Below are positions 56,155-64,000 of a stretch of DNA of 64,000 nt, piece after piece. A model generated the notes under the pieces. It did no database searches and was not told the origin of the DNA. It saw only the letters and a list, made by a program, of their open reading frames with translations. The stretch comes from Polyangia bacterium (GTDB taxonomy: Bacteria > Myxococcota_A > Polyangia > Fen-1088): assembly GCA_036268875.1 (NCBI GenBank), contig DATATI010000029.1:1-64000 (forward strand), written 5' to 3'. A program made the position numbers and the translations under genes. How positions within the stretch are numbered: the first letter of the stretch is position 1; each line of letters starts with the position of its first letter.

Positions 56155-57015
56155 TCAGATCTTCTTCTTCCAGTTACCGAGCGCGGTCTTGATGTCGTCG
56201 GCCAAGAAGAACCCGGGGCCCTTCGACCCCATCTCCTGCGCTTTTTCGGCCAGCCCATAGGCCTGCTTGTAGTCACCCTTGGCCGCCAGCAGCTCGGCCT
56301 TGATCCACACGTTGAACCAGTCTTCTTTCAAGGCCAGCGACTGATCGACGTACTTGAGCCCGGTGTCATAGTCCTTCTTCGTCTCCAGCATGAAGCGCGC
56401 GGCCAGCGCGTAGGGCCGCCAGGAATTTCCCAGCACGGTGCCGATGGTGGCCATGATTTGCTGGTTGGTGGCGACGGCGATCGGAATCGGCAGCCGCACC
56501 TTTTCCCATTCCAGATTCAGCGACGCTTTCTCGTCGGTGAAATCGGTGAATTGATAGGCCAGCCGCTCGCGGAAAGGCGCGGGCTTCGGCGTCACGCTGA
56601 TGCGGACCATGTCGTCCGCGGCGTTGTAGTCGGCGCCGGTGCCGGCCTGATCGAGCTTCTTGCTGAGGATGACCGTCCACGCCGCCTTGGTCGGGATGAC
56701 GAACAGCGCGTACGTCCCGGCGGGCACCGCCTTGTCGCCGAAGGTGACGTCCTTGCTGAAGGTGACCTTGGTGGGCTGGTTGGCGCCGGCGCGCCACAGC
56801 TTGTCGAACGGCACCACCGCCCCCCAGATCTTGCGGCCCTTGACGCCGGGGCTGCTGTAATCGACGCCGAGCTCGGTCAGGCCGACGGTCTGCGAGACCT
56901 TGGCGCCGGGGCTGGGCCGCGGCAGCTCCAGTTGCTGCGCCGACGACGCGCGGGCGACGAGGACGGTGAAGGCGAAAATCAACAGCGACGAGAAACAGCG
57001 ACGGGCACGGGTCAT
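56155..57015 (-). CDS. Exported DUF2911 protein
   Basis: A 286-residue protein with a signal peptide (LLIFAFTVLVARASSAQ). DUF2911 features are SPGAKVSQTVGLTELGVDYS, the tight GRKIWGAVVPFDKLWRAGAN, TFGDKAVPAGTYALFVIPTK and LAYQFTDFTDEKASLNLEWE. The last 70 residues are helical, TPR-like (SWRPYALAARFMLETKKDYD). Function unknown; family members are periplasmic or outer-membrane associated. AGAGGAGG stands 5 bp before the ATG and it begins 14 bp after tex, so it is the last gene of the ATPase-tex set. Confidence 0.85.
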   Translation of the reverse strand: MTRARRCFSSLLIFAFTVLVARASSAQQLELPRPSPGAKVSQTVGLTELGVDYSSPGVKGRKIWGAVVPFDKLWRAGANQPTKVTFSKDVTFGDKAVPAGTYALFVIPTKAAWTVILSKKLDQAGTGADYNAADDMVRISVTPKPAPFRERLAYQFTDFTDEKASLNLEWEKVRLPIPIAVATNQQIMATIGTVLGNSWRPYALAARFMLETKKDYDTGLKYVDQSLALKEDWFNVWIKAELLAAKGDYKQAYGLAEKAQEMGSKGPGFFLADDIKTALGNWKKKI

Positions 57016-57029
57016 ACGAACCTCCTCTG

Positions 57030-59408
57030 CTAACGCTTGCGAAGCTTGTCGAGCGCGGCGAATGGGTTATTGAAGGGAGACTTCGGGGGGGGCGGTGAAA
57101 ACGGCGGCGAGCCCGCAGGCGACGCTCCGCCGCCGCGCGATTGAAAGCCGCCCTCTCGCGGCGGCGCCTCGCGTTTTTCGGCCGGTGCGCCCGCCGCGCG
57201 CTCGGCCTTCATGGTGAGCGCGATCTGCTTGCGCTCCAGCTTCACCTCCAGCACGCGCACGGTGACGCGATCGCCGGGGCTGACCACCTCGCGCGGGTCC
57301 TTCACGAACTTGTCCGCCAGCTGCGAGATGTGCACGAGGCCGTCCTGATGAACGCCAATGTCGACGAAGGCGCCAAAGTTGGTCACGTTGGTGACGATCC
57401 CCGGACACACCATCCCCGGCTGCAGATCTTTCAGCTCGTGGATGTCCGGCCGATAGGCGAAGGCGACGAAGCCGGCGCGGGGATCGCGGCCCGGTTTTTC
57501 CAGCTCGCGGATGATGTCGTCATAGGTGAAGGCGCCGACCTGGTCCTTCAGTTCGCGCGCCTCCTTGACCTGCTTGACGCCCGCGCCCAGCAGCGCCGCC
57601 ACCGAGACGCCCAGCCGCGCGGCCAATTTTTCCAGCACGGAGTAACGCTCCGGGTGAACGCCGGTGTTGTCCAGCGGGTGCTCCGCCTCGGGGATGCGCA
57701 GAAATCCCGCCGCTTGCTCGAACACCCGGGGCGAAAAGCGCGGCACGTCCAGAAGCTGCGCCCGCGAACGAAACAAACCTTCCTTCGCCCGATGCTCGAC
57801 GATGGCCCGGGCCAGCGAGGGCCCGATGCCCGAGACGTGACTGAGCAGGTGGTACGAAGCGGTGTTCAGGTTGACGCCCACCTGGTTCACGCACGATTCG
57901 ATCACCCCATCCAGGCTCTTCTTCAGCGCGTGCGGCGAGACGTCGTGCTGATACTGGCCGACGCCGATGCTCTTGGGATCGATCTTCACCAGTTCGGCCA
58001 GGGGATCCTGCAAGCGGCGGGCGATGGAGATGGCGCCGCGAATGGTGAGGTCGAGATCGGGGAACTCGTCGCGCGCCGCCTCGCTGGCGCTGTAGACGCT
58101 GGCCCCGGACTCGCTGACCATCACCACCGGCACGTCGAGGCCGGCGAACTTCAAAGCCTCGCGCACGAAGGTCTCGGTCTCGCGGCCAGCGGTGCCGTTG
58201 CCGACGGCAATGGCCCGGATGCCGCCCTTGCCGACAAGATCGGCCAGCACCGGCGCCGCGCTGGCCTTGCCCGCCGGCGTCTCCAGGTGCATGAGGCCGC
58301 TGCCCACGTATTTGCCGGAGCCGTCGACCACCGCCAGCTTGCAGCCGGTGCGAATTCCCGGGTCCACGCCCAGCACCGCCTTGGGACCGAACGGCGCCGC
58401 CAGCAGCAGCTTGCGGACGTTTTCAGCGAACACGGTGATGGCCGCCTGGTCGGCGATCTCGCGCAGCGCCTTGTGCACCTCGGTCTCCAGCGACGGAGCG
58501 ACGTGCGCGCGCAAGGCCATCCGCGCCGCTCGCTGTAACAAAGGTGCGCCGGTGAACGACGACGACGAACAGGCGGCGTTTTGAAACACCGTGGTCAGCT
58601 GTTCCAACAATGGATCCGTCGCCCGCGCACCGTCCTCGCCGTCGTCAAGAGGCAGCGGCCCGCCGATCGACAGCACCAGCTCTTCTTCCATCCAGCCGCG
58701 CCGCATGGCCAGGTACCGGTGCGAACTTTGCGGCTTCAGAAGCTCGGTGACCGATTCTTGATAAGCGAAGTAGTTTTCAAAGCGGCTTTGCGGTTTGACC
58801 TTCTCGCTCTTGCGCGTGCGCACGCAGCCTTTCTCGAACAGCGCACTGCGGGCCATCTGGCGCAGGCCGGCGTCTTCGGACAAGCGTTCGACCAGGATCT
58901 CACCGGCCCCGGCCAGCGCGGCGTCACCGTCGGCCACGCCTTTTTCAGCGTCGACGAACGCCTGGGCACGCGACGGCGGTGTCTCGCCGGGCGCCGGCTG
59001 GGTCACGCCGTGGCCACAGTCCCACAGCCAGTGCGCCAGCGGCTCCAGCCCCGCCTCGCGCGCGATGGCGGCCTTGGTCTTGCGCTTCTGTTTGAACGGC
59101 AGGTACAGATCTTCCAGCTTGGTCAGATCGAACGTGGCCAGAAGCTGCGCTTTCAGCTCGGGCGTCAGCTTCTGCTGGCGTTCGATCTCCTCGACGATGA
59201 AGGCCTGGCGCTTGATGATCTCGTCCCAGGATTTCTTGGCCTCCAGCACCGCGGCGATGGCCACCTCGTCCAGGTTGCCGGTCTCCTCCTTGCGATAGCG
59301 GGCGATGAACGGCACGGTGGCGCCGCCGCCCGCCAGGCGAAGGACCGCGTCGGCGGAGGCGAGCGAAATCTGCGGGTGCCGCGAAGAGAACCAGCTGGGA
59401 AAAATCAC
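57030..59408 (-). CDS. tex: Transcription accessory protein Tex
   Basis: Tex is an RNA-binding transcription and RNA-turnover factor found in most bacteria. With GTG at 59408 the product is 792 residues, which matches the family: the N-terminal helical region with GGGATVPFIARYRKEETGNL, the YqgF-like domain starting at VLGVDPGIRTGCKLAVVDGS, helix-hairpin-helix segments including HLLSHVSGIGPSLARAIVEH, and a C-terminal S1 domain VTNVTNFGAFVDIGVHQDGL. A Pro/Arg-rich tail follows. The frame is open upstream across the ATPase gene but without Tex features. No convincing ribosome site was found for the chosen start. Confidence 0.92.
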   Translation of the reverse strand: MIFPSWFSSRHPQISLASADAVLRLAGGGATVPFIARYRKEETGNLDEVAIAAVLEAKKSWDEIIKRQAFIVEEIERQQKLTPELKAQLLATFDLTKLEDLYLPFKQKRKTKAAIAREAGLEPLAHWLWDCGHGVTQPAPGETPPSRAQAFVDAEKGVADGDAALAGAGEILVERLSEDAGLRQMARSALFEKGCVRTRKSEKVKPQSRFENYFAYQESVTELLKPQSSHRYLAMRRGWMEEELVLSIGGPLPLDDGEDGARATDPLLEQLTTVFQNAACSSSSFTGAPLLQRAARMALRAHVAPSLETEVHKALREIADQAAITVFAENVRKLLLAAPFGPKAVLGVDPGIRTGCKLAVVDGSGKYVGSGLMHLETPAGKASAAPVLADLVGKGGIRAIAVGNGTAGRETETFVREALKFAGLDVPVVMVSESGASVYSASEAARDEFPDLDLTIRGAISIARRLQDPLAELVKIDPKSIGVGQYQHDVSPHALKKSLDGVIESCVNQVGVNLNTASYHLLSHVSGIGPSLARAIVEHRAKEGLFRSRAQLLDVPRFSPRVFEQAAGFLRIPEAEHPLDNTGVHPERYSVLEKLAARLGVSVAALLGAGVKQVKEARELKDQVGAFTYDDIIRELEKPGRDPRAGFVAFAYRPDIHELKDLQPGMVCPGIVTNVTNFGAFVDIGVHQDGLVHISQLADKFVKDPREVVSPGDRVTVRVLEVKLERKQIALTMKAERAAGAPAEKREAPPREGGFQSRGGGASPAGSPPFSPPPPKSPFNNPFAALDKLRKR

Positions 59409-59461
59409 CGGCGATACCGATAGCGCTTGGTCGCCGATTTCGCAACCGATCGCCGCAGCGA

Positions 59462-60559
59462 TTACGCGAACCGTTCCAGCAGCCGTTCGATGCGCAAGCT
59501 GCCGCGCAGGTCGGAGGCCTGGTGCGCGTGATCCATGGCGGCGAACAGGTTGCTTTGCTCCACTTCCCAGAGCTCCGGCCGGCGCTCCAGAAGGCGCGCG
59601 TAGTGGGCGAAGAACCGCGCCTGGGAAAACCGCGTCCGGCGCAGCACCGCGCGGCGAACCACCGCGTGCAGCGTGAACCGACCGGCGCGCGGCTCTTGAA
59701 TCAGCTCCCAGCGTCGCAGGCTGCTCAGACAGGCGCGCGCGTTTTTCCCGACGCCGCTGAGCAAGCGCAGCGATTCCACGCCGACGTGATCGCCCTGCCC
59801 GTGCGCCAGCACCGCCATCATCCGCCGCGCGCCCCCCGGCAGCCGCCGCCAGGCCCAGTCGCAGAGCAGGCGCACCTCGGCCACGTCGTCTTCGTCCTCC
59901 ATCACGCTGATGCGCTCGACGCCGTGGGCCCGCAGCCACGCTTGCAACGTCTCCACCGTGGCCGCCTGGCTGCCCACGATGGCGTCCGCGATCGCCAGCG
60001 CCAGCGGGTTCCAGCGCAAGAGCGCGGTCAGCGGCGCCACCCGCGGAAACGCCGGTTGCGCCGCGGTGGAAAGCGGCGCCACCACCGGAAAGATCGATAC
60101 GCCCGACAGCAGGCACCGCCGCGCCGTCAGCACCCAGGTCACCGGGCAACCGCGCAGCGCTTCCAGAAACAGGGCCATGGCCCGATCGTTTTCGTGGTTG
60201 TCGAGGACGATCAGTGTGCGCCCGCGCCCGCCCAGCGCGCGGCGCAGTCCGCCGCCGTCGCGATCGCGGGCGGCGCCGAAGCGCAACGCCAGGAGCTCGA
60301 ACAGCGTGCGGTGATCCCAGCCGCCCACGCGCAGCCAGTGCGCGCCGCCGGAAAAATTCCGCGCCGCCCGATGCCCCAGGGCGCAAGCCAGCAAAGACTT
60401 GCCGGTCCCGCCGCCGCCCAGGAGCACGAGGGGCGTCGACGGCGAGCGGCGCAGGGCCGCCGAGAGAATGCGCAGCTCGCTGCGGCGTCCTTTTATCTCC
60501 GTCGGGCGCGGCGGAAACGAAGGGGACGGCTTTCCAATCAGGGTCAGCGATGGCGGCAC
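59462..60559 (-). CDS. Small STAND/AAA-type P-loop ATPase
   Basis: A 365-residue protein of the STAND-type NTPase class. An N-terminal GRRSELRILSAALRR corresponds to the 'GRexEL' motif, then Walker A LVLLGGGGTGKSLLACALG and Walker B LIVLDNHEN. A winged-helix-like segment is suggested near LCDWAWRRLPGGARRMMAVL. It lacks the usual C-terminal sensor repeats, so the sensing partner is unknown. GTG start at 60559; the tex start lies 53 bp after its stop. STAND proteins act as signal-triggered switches, often in defence or regulation, but no effector domain is visible and none should be assumed. Confidence 0.78.
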   Translation of the reverse strand: MPPSLTLIGKPSPSFPPRPTEIKGRRSELRILSAALRRSPSTPLVLLGGGGTGKSLLACALGHRAARNFSGGAHWLRVGGWDHRTLFELLALRFGAARDRDGGGLRRALGGRGRTLIVLDNHENDRAMALFLEALRGCPVTWVLTARRCLLSGVSIFPVVAPLSTAAQPAFPRVAPLTALLRWNPLALAIADAIVGSQAATVETLQAWLRAHGVERISVMEDEDDVAEVRLLCDWAWRRLPGGARRMMAVLAHGQGDHVGVESLRLLSGVGKNARACLSSLRRWELIQEPRAGRFTLHAVVRRAVLRRTRFSQARFFAHYARLLERRPELWEVEQSNLFAAMDHAHQASDLRGSLRIERLLERFA

Positions 60560-60648
60560 GGCCCGTCACTTTGCCACAGGCGCCAGGGCGACGGCGTGGA
60601 CAACGTTGCGGGTTCCGCCGACGTTGTGGCTAGAATGCGCCGCACACC

Positions 60649-60930
60649 ATGCTGAAACACAACACGTACTTCGAAGGCAAAGTGCAGAGCATCGGCTTCG
60701 AACGTCTCGGCCGCCGCATGACCGCGGGCGTGATCGGGCCCGGCGAATTCCACTTCGGCACCGAAGCGCCCGAGCGCATGACCGTCGTCAGCGGCGAGCT
60801 GTTCGTGCGCGGGCAAGGCGCCACGGACTGGCGCGCCTATCCGGCCGGCACCGCGTTCGAGGTCGCGGGCAAAAGCGGCTTCGACGTCCGCGCGACCGAA
60901 CCGTCGGCGTACCTCTGCGAGTTCCTCTAG
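60649..60930 (+). CDS. ppnP: Pyrimidine/purine nucleoside phosphorylase PpnP
   Basis: PpnP (DUF1255, YaiE) is a small cupin-fold nucleoside phosphorylase with broad specificity. The 93-residue protein has the family features HNTYFEGKVQSIGFER, RMTAGVIGPGEFHFGTEAPE and a C-terminal GFDVRATEPSAYLCEF. Length is exactly typical (about 93-95 residues). It stands alone, divergent from the STAND ATPase, with an ATG at 60649 and no other start in frame. Confidence 0.93.
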   Translation: MLKHNTYFEGKVQSIGFERLGRRMTAGVIGPGEFHFGTEAPERMTVVSGELFVRGQGATDWRAYPAGTAFEVAGKSGFDVRATEPSAYLCEFL

Positions 60931-61063
60931 TTCCTTCGTCCTCGGTGGTCTGATCGAAAAATCCGACCTTGTGCGCGCAATCGATCGAAACGCGTAACCA
61001 AAAGCCGTTGGCCGAATCGAAACCGCCGACGACCCAAACGACGACCTCATCAAGGAGTCAGCC

Positions 61064-61954
61064 ATGCTCGTGACGGTAATGGGAGCGACGGGGAAGACCG
61101 GCAAGGCCGCGACAGATCGCCTGCTGGCGGAGGGAATCAAGGTGCGGGCACTCGGGCGTTCGATGGAGAAACTGGCGCCGCTGGCCAAGGCCGGCGCGCA
61201 GCCAGTGGTGGCCGACGCCAACAAGGCCGCCGAGCTGACCGCCGCCTTCCGAGGCGCCGACGCGGTTTATGCGCTGGTGCCGCCCTATCTCAGCGCGCCT
61301 GACCTGTTGGCCTATTACGAGCGCGTCAACGGCGCCATCGCCAGCGCCATCGTGGAAAGCAACGTGCGCCGGGTGGTGTACCTCAGCAGCCTGGGTGCCG
61401 AATTGGACGCCGGCACGGGGCCGGTGCGTGGCCTGCATGCGGGCGAACAGATGCTGAAAGCGATCCCCGGGCTGGACTTGCTGTTCATGCGCCCGGGATT
61501 TTTTTATGAGAATCACTTTGGCTCGCTGGGCCTGATCAAAAGTCAGGGCATCAACGGCGGCGCCACCGCCCCTGACGTTCCCATCACTACCCTCGCTGCC
61601 AGCGACATCGGGGAAGCGGTGGCCAGTGCCCTGGCCAAGCGCGATTTCAGCGGCATCATCGTCCGCGAGCTGTGTGGCCCGCGCGATCTGACCATGGCCG
61701 AAGCCACGCGCATCCTGGGAAGCAAGATCGGAAAACCCGATTTGGGCTATGTGCAATTTCCGGACGATGGCTTCATCGCTGGTCTGGAATCAGCCGGCTT
61801 TTCACACAGCATGGCCACCTTGTTCGCCGAGATGTCGCACGCCTTCAATGCCCGCAAAGTGAAACCCCACCAGCCGCGGACGCCCGCCAACACCGGCACC
61901 ACAACCTTCGAATCCTTCGCTGAGATATTCGCCCAAGCCTACCAAGCGGCCTAG
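61064..61954 (+). CDS. NmrA-type NAD(P)-binding oxidoreductase
   Basis: A 296-residue atypical SDR/NmrA-like protein. The N-terminal TVMGATGKTGKAATDRLL is the GxxGxxG nucleotide-binding motif, followed by ALGRSMEKLAPL and VYALVPPYL. A Tyr/Lys pair as in classic SDRs is not visible; LLFMRPGFFYENHFGSLG is the typical NmrA/QOR2-like substrate part. The C-terminus has DLTMAEATRILGSKIGKPDL. AAGGAG is 8 bp before the ATG. It probably reduces a quinone or acts as an NAD(P)H sensor, as relatives do; the substrate is unknown. Confidence 0.88.
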   Translation: MLVTVMGATGKTGKAATDRLLAEGIKVRALGRSMEKLAPLAKAGAQPVVADANKAAELTAAFRGADAVYALVPPYLSAPDLLAYYERVNGAIASAIVESNVRRVVYLSSLGAELDAGTGPVRGLHAGEQMLKAIPGLDLLFMRPGFFYENHFGSLGLIKSQGINGGATAPDVPITTLAASDIGEAVASALAKRDFSGIIVRELCGPRDLTMAEATRILGSKIGKPDLGYVQFPDDGFIAGLESAGFSHSMATLFAEMSHAFNARKVKPHQPRTPANTGTTTFESFAEIFAQAYQAA

Positions 61955-62015
61955 CCCGCTTCCGTGGCGGGCCGGCTCGGCCCCGCGAACACCTCGGCGT
62001 CTGCGGCGACGTCGA

Positions 62016-62435
62016 CTACGACGCCGCCGCGATCAGCACCGGTCGGGTGATCGTCGTGCGCTCGCTGTTGCTGACGGGCGTCGGAATTCTGTTGTTGATG
62101 GCGCTGCTGCTGATGGGGTCACTGCGACCGTCCATGGAAAGCACGCGGTCCAGGTTCAGCAACTTCAAGATGGCCAGCGGCTGCTGGCACGCGCCAGTTA
62201 GCGCGAACCCGCAATCATTGGCCCGCGCTTTCTTGTAGATGGCCACCAGCACGCCCACGCCGCAGCTATCAATCAGCCGCAGACGAGACAGGTCAACCAC
62301 CACCCGCCGCGGTTGCCTGGCCACCACCGCTTCCAGCGACGGTCGAACCTCGGACACGGTCACTGCGTCGAGCACCCCTTCGATGAATACCCGGGTCTCG
62401 CCCCCATCCTCCGATCTCCCCACCAAGATTTCCAT
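62016..62435 (-). CDS. STAS-domain protein (anti-sigma factor antagonist-like)
   Basis: A 139-residue protein with a STAS fold at residues 5-105: MEILVGRSEDGGETRVFIEG, VVVDLSRLRLIDSCGVGVLV with Ser in the conserved phosphorylation-site loop (DSCGVG), and CQQPLAILKLLNLDRVLS. A Ser/Thr/Arg-rich tail follows (about 108-139). GAGG stands 6 bp before the ATG at 62435, preferred over an upstream in-frame ATG. It may be a partner-switch antagonist that is dephosphorylated by a SpoIIE-type phosphatase, but its kinase is not in the window. Confidence 0.87.
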   Translation of the reverse strand: MEILVGRSEDGGETRVFIEGVLDAVTVSEVRPSLEAVVARQPRRVVVDLSRLRLIDSCGVGVLVAIYKKARANDCGFALTGACQQPLAILKLLNLDRVLSMDGRSDPISSSAINNRIPTPVSNSERTTITRPVLIAAAS

Positions 62436-62556
62436 GCTGCACCTCATCTTCGCCAACTAAAACGACCAGCCGAATCGATTATTCCCACAAGAGAATCTGC
62501 GAACGATTTCGCTATCCGCCAGAGCCCTTCGGCGGGCAATTCGTTACAGCCAGCGG

Positions 62557-63792
62557 CTAGCGTCCCGGACGGCGGTTCTTCAGCAGATCGCCCAGCGTTC
62601 CTAGCCGCGCCGGCGCCGCCGCCCGCACGGCTGCGGCCCGCCCTTCATCATCCAGTTGTTCCTGGCGATTGGCCAGGCCCAGCGAGATGCGGCGTTTGTC
62701 GCGTTCGACGGCCAGCACAGCGATCTCCAGCGCATCGCCAGGCTTGGCGGCTTCGCGGGCGTGCCGCAAATGCTTGTCGGCGCCGAGTTCACTGATGTGC
62801 AACAAACCCTCGACGCCCGGCGCCAGTTCGACAAAGACGCCGAATGGTTCAGCGCGCGTCACGGTTCCGCGCAGCAATGTGCCCGCCGGAAATTTCGCCG
62901 CCACCTCGTCCCAAGGATCGGCCTCAAGCGCCTTTAGCGACAGAGAGACTTGCTCGGGACGGCGGGGATCATCACGTTTCTCGATGCGGGTCACCTGAAC
63001 CGTGATGGTCTGCCCGACGCTCAGCACGTCGGCGGGACGGACTCCGCGGGTGTGGCCCAGCTCCGACGCCGGCAGCATGCCGTCGATGCCGCCGAGATCG
63101 ATGAAGGCGCCAAAGTCTTTCAACGTCACCACCACGCCGGTCAGGACCGCGCCCACCACCAGCTTGGCGCGCGTCTCGGTGGCGCGCAGCGCCGCTTCTT
63201 CTTCCAGCAGCACGCGCCGAGACAGCACGATGTTCGGCCCGCGCCGATCGTCTTCATAGCGAATCACCCGAAAAGTCAGACGCTGGCCCACCAGCGTGCT
63301 GGGATCGGACACCGGCCGCAGATCAAGCTGCGAGACCGGACAAAAGGCACGCACGCCAGCCACCAGCACTTCGGCGCCGCCTTTGTTGATGGCAGTGACG
63401 GTGCCTTCGACGGGCACGCGGGTCTCGACCGAGGCGGCCAGGGCGCCGCGGGCGTCAGCGCCGGCGCGACCGCCTCCGCCCACCGCAGACCGGCGCAGCA
63501 CAAAAAGACCGGCCTTCTCGCCGACCGCAGCCACGCGGGCGTCGACGATGGCGCCCACGGCAGCGGTCAGCTTGCCGTCGGAACCGCGCAGCTCGATCAC
63601 CTCCAGCGTCCCTTCGCCACCGCCGTCCAGTTCGACGACGGCGATCTCCTGGCCGATGCTGATGATGCGCCCGCGCACGGCGTCGCCGACGGCCCGCTCC
63701 GGCTGCCGGCGGCGGCCGCCGTGACGATCAGCCTCGGCCATCAGAGCGGCGAAGTCTTCTTCGGGCGGCGGAGAACCACTATCGTGTGTCAT
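62557..63792 (-). CDS. S1-domain RNA-binding protein
   Basis: A 411-residue protein with probably four S1-like OB domains: VRGRIISIGQEIAVVELDGG (about 38-105), PVEGTVTAINKGGAEVLVAG (125-200), LTGVVVTLKDFGAFIDLGGI with GMLPASELGH (210-290), and LRGTVTRAEPFGVFVELAPG with EGLLHISELG (300-375). It resembles short ribosomal protein S1 paralogues, not Tex. N-terminal and C-terminal extensions are charged. Probably binds RNA, with a role in translation or RNA stability. Confidence 0.85.
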   Translation of the reverse strand: MTHDSGSPPPEEDFAALMAEADRHGGRRRQPERAVGDAVRGRIISIGQEIAVVELDGGGEGTLEVIELRGSDGKLTAAVGAIVDARVAAVGEKAGLFVLRRSAVGGGGRAGADARGALAASVETRVPVEGTVTAINKGGAEVLVAGVRAFCPVSQLDLRPVSDPSTLVGQRLTFRVIRYEDDRRGPNIVLSRRVLLEEEAALRATETRAKLVVGAVLTGVVVTLKDFGAFIDLGGIDGMLPASELGHTRGVRPADVLSVGQTITVQVTRIEKRDDPRRPEQVSLSLKALEADPWDEVAAKFPAGTLLRGTVTRAEPFGVFVELAPGVEGLLHISELGADKHLRHAREAAKPGDALEIAVLAVERDKRRISLGLANRQEQLDDEGRAAAVRAAAPARLGTLGDLLKNRRPGR

Positions 63793-63823
63793 GCCGTTGT
63801 CGATGCGCGTGGACCGGACGCGG

Positions 63824-64000
63824 TCACCACTTGTTCATCCATTTTTTCGAACCGTCGCCTTTTTTTTCGCCGGCGTTGTCAGAACGAGTCACAGAGCCGC
63901 CCTTGACCAACGACTCGGGCGCAAGCGGTCGGTCATCTACACCCAGCGCCGGCCGATGGCGAGCGGTTTTCTTGCGCTGACCGGGCCGCGGATGGATGGC
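63824..64000 (-). CDS. 3' end of a basic protein running off the window
   Basis: On the minus strand a frame is open from the right edge to a TGA at 63824-63826, giving 58 visible residues. It is basic with Pro near the start (GQRKKTARHRPALG) and ends with a Lys-rich tail KKGDGSKKWMNKW. It ends 31 bp before the S1-domain gene on the same strand. No family can be assigned from this fragment; coding is supported mainly by absence of stops and position. Confidence 0.4.
   Translation of the reverse strand, partial: AIHPRPGQRKKTARHRPALGVDDRPLAPESLVKGGSVTRSDNAGEKKGDGSKKWMNKW

Noticed and set aside
59409-60569. Upstream extension of tex through the ATPase gene
   Set aside because: The extension has no Tex features and overlaps a better-supported P-loop ATPase gene.

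Overview
The window is GC-rich, densely coded DNA from a Gram-negative bacterium, most likely a member of the Myxococcota (formerly Deltaproteobacteria). The pointers are a giant lipoprotein with 23 Myxococcus-type Cys-rich 'CGDG...CDDGN' repeats around a fibro-slime domain, several Asp/Gly-rich secreted proteins, FHA, vWA and PilZ signalling proteins, a TPR histidine kinase with a sigma-54 activator, and a type VI secretion operon with an FHA gene. No rRNA, tRNA, CRISPR array or complete insertion sequence was seen.

Layout. 1-10313: a minus-strand T6SS operon, tssA-tssB-tssC-hcp-tagJ-tssE-tssF-tssG-tssH, running off the left edge. 10452-12487: a divergent T6SS-type FHA gene overlapping a gene for a probable secreted protein. 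12537-12915: a 379-bp nested inverted-repeat element between convergent genes. 12912-15271: four overlapping genes (DUF2203, folE, SDR, LON-domain). 15395-20415: a lipoprotein gene, then an overlapping pair of exported TldD/TldE-like proteins, one with the HExxxH metal site and one without. 20549-23990: a PuuD-like membrane protein and two FHA proteins. 24082-26106: a secreted amidase/M23-like/EF-hand protein. 26306-31909: a four-gene signalling operon (small protein, sigma-54 activator with a Cys-rich receiver, TPR histidine kinase, stand-alone receiver).

32047-37746: DUF2914 protein, ClC channel with CBS domains, and trehalose synthesis by a membrane-anchored sensor-fused OtsA plus OtsB. 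37803-42283: the giant Cys-rich lipoprotein and a small Leu-Asn-Asp repeat protein. 42611-45210: an enolase-superfamily enzyme and an exported PIG-L deacetylase. 45207-48713: PilZ, SpoIIE phosphatase, YXWGXW and DinB-like proteins. 48748-53235: an exported PIG-L protein, a small membrane protein and a sodium:solute symporter, arranged as a processing-and-uptake module. 53284-56135: bshC-bshA for bacillithiol. 56155-60559: STAND-like ATPase, Tex and DUF2911. 60649-64000: ppnP, an NmrA-type reductase, a STAS protein, an S1-domain protein and the 3' end of another gene.

The most distinctive items are the exported TldD/TldE pair, the four-gene phosphorelay with paralogous atypical receivers and a five-Cys insertion, the 379-bp element with interleaved (pseudoknot-like) inverted repeats, and the sensor-fused trehalose-6-phosphate synthase. 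All assignments are from reading the sequence; no database search was run.
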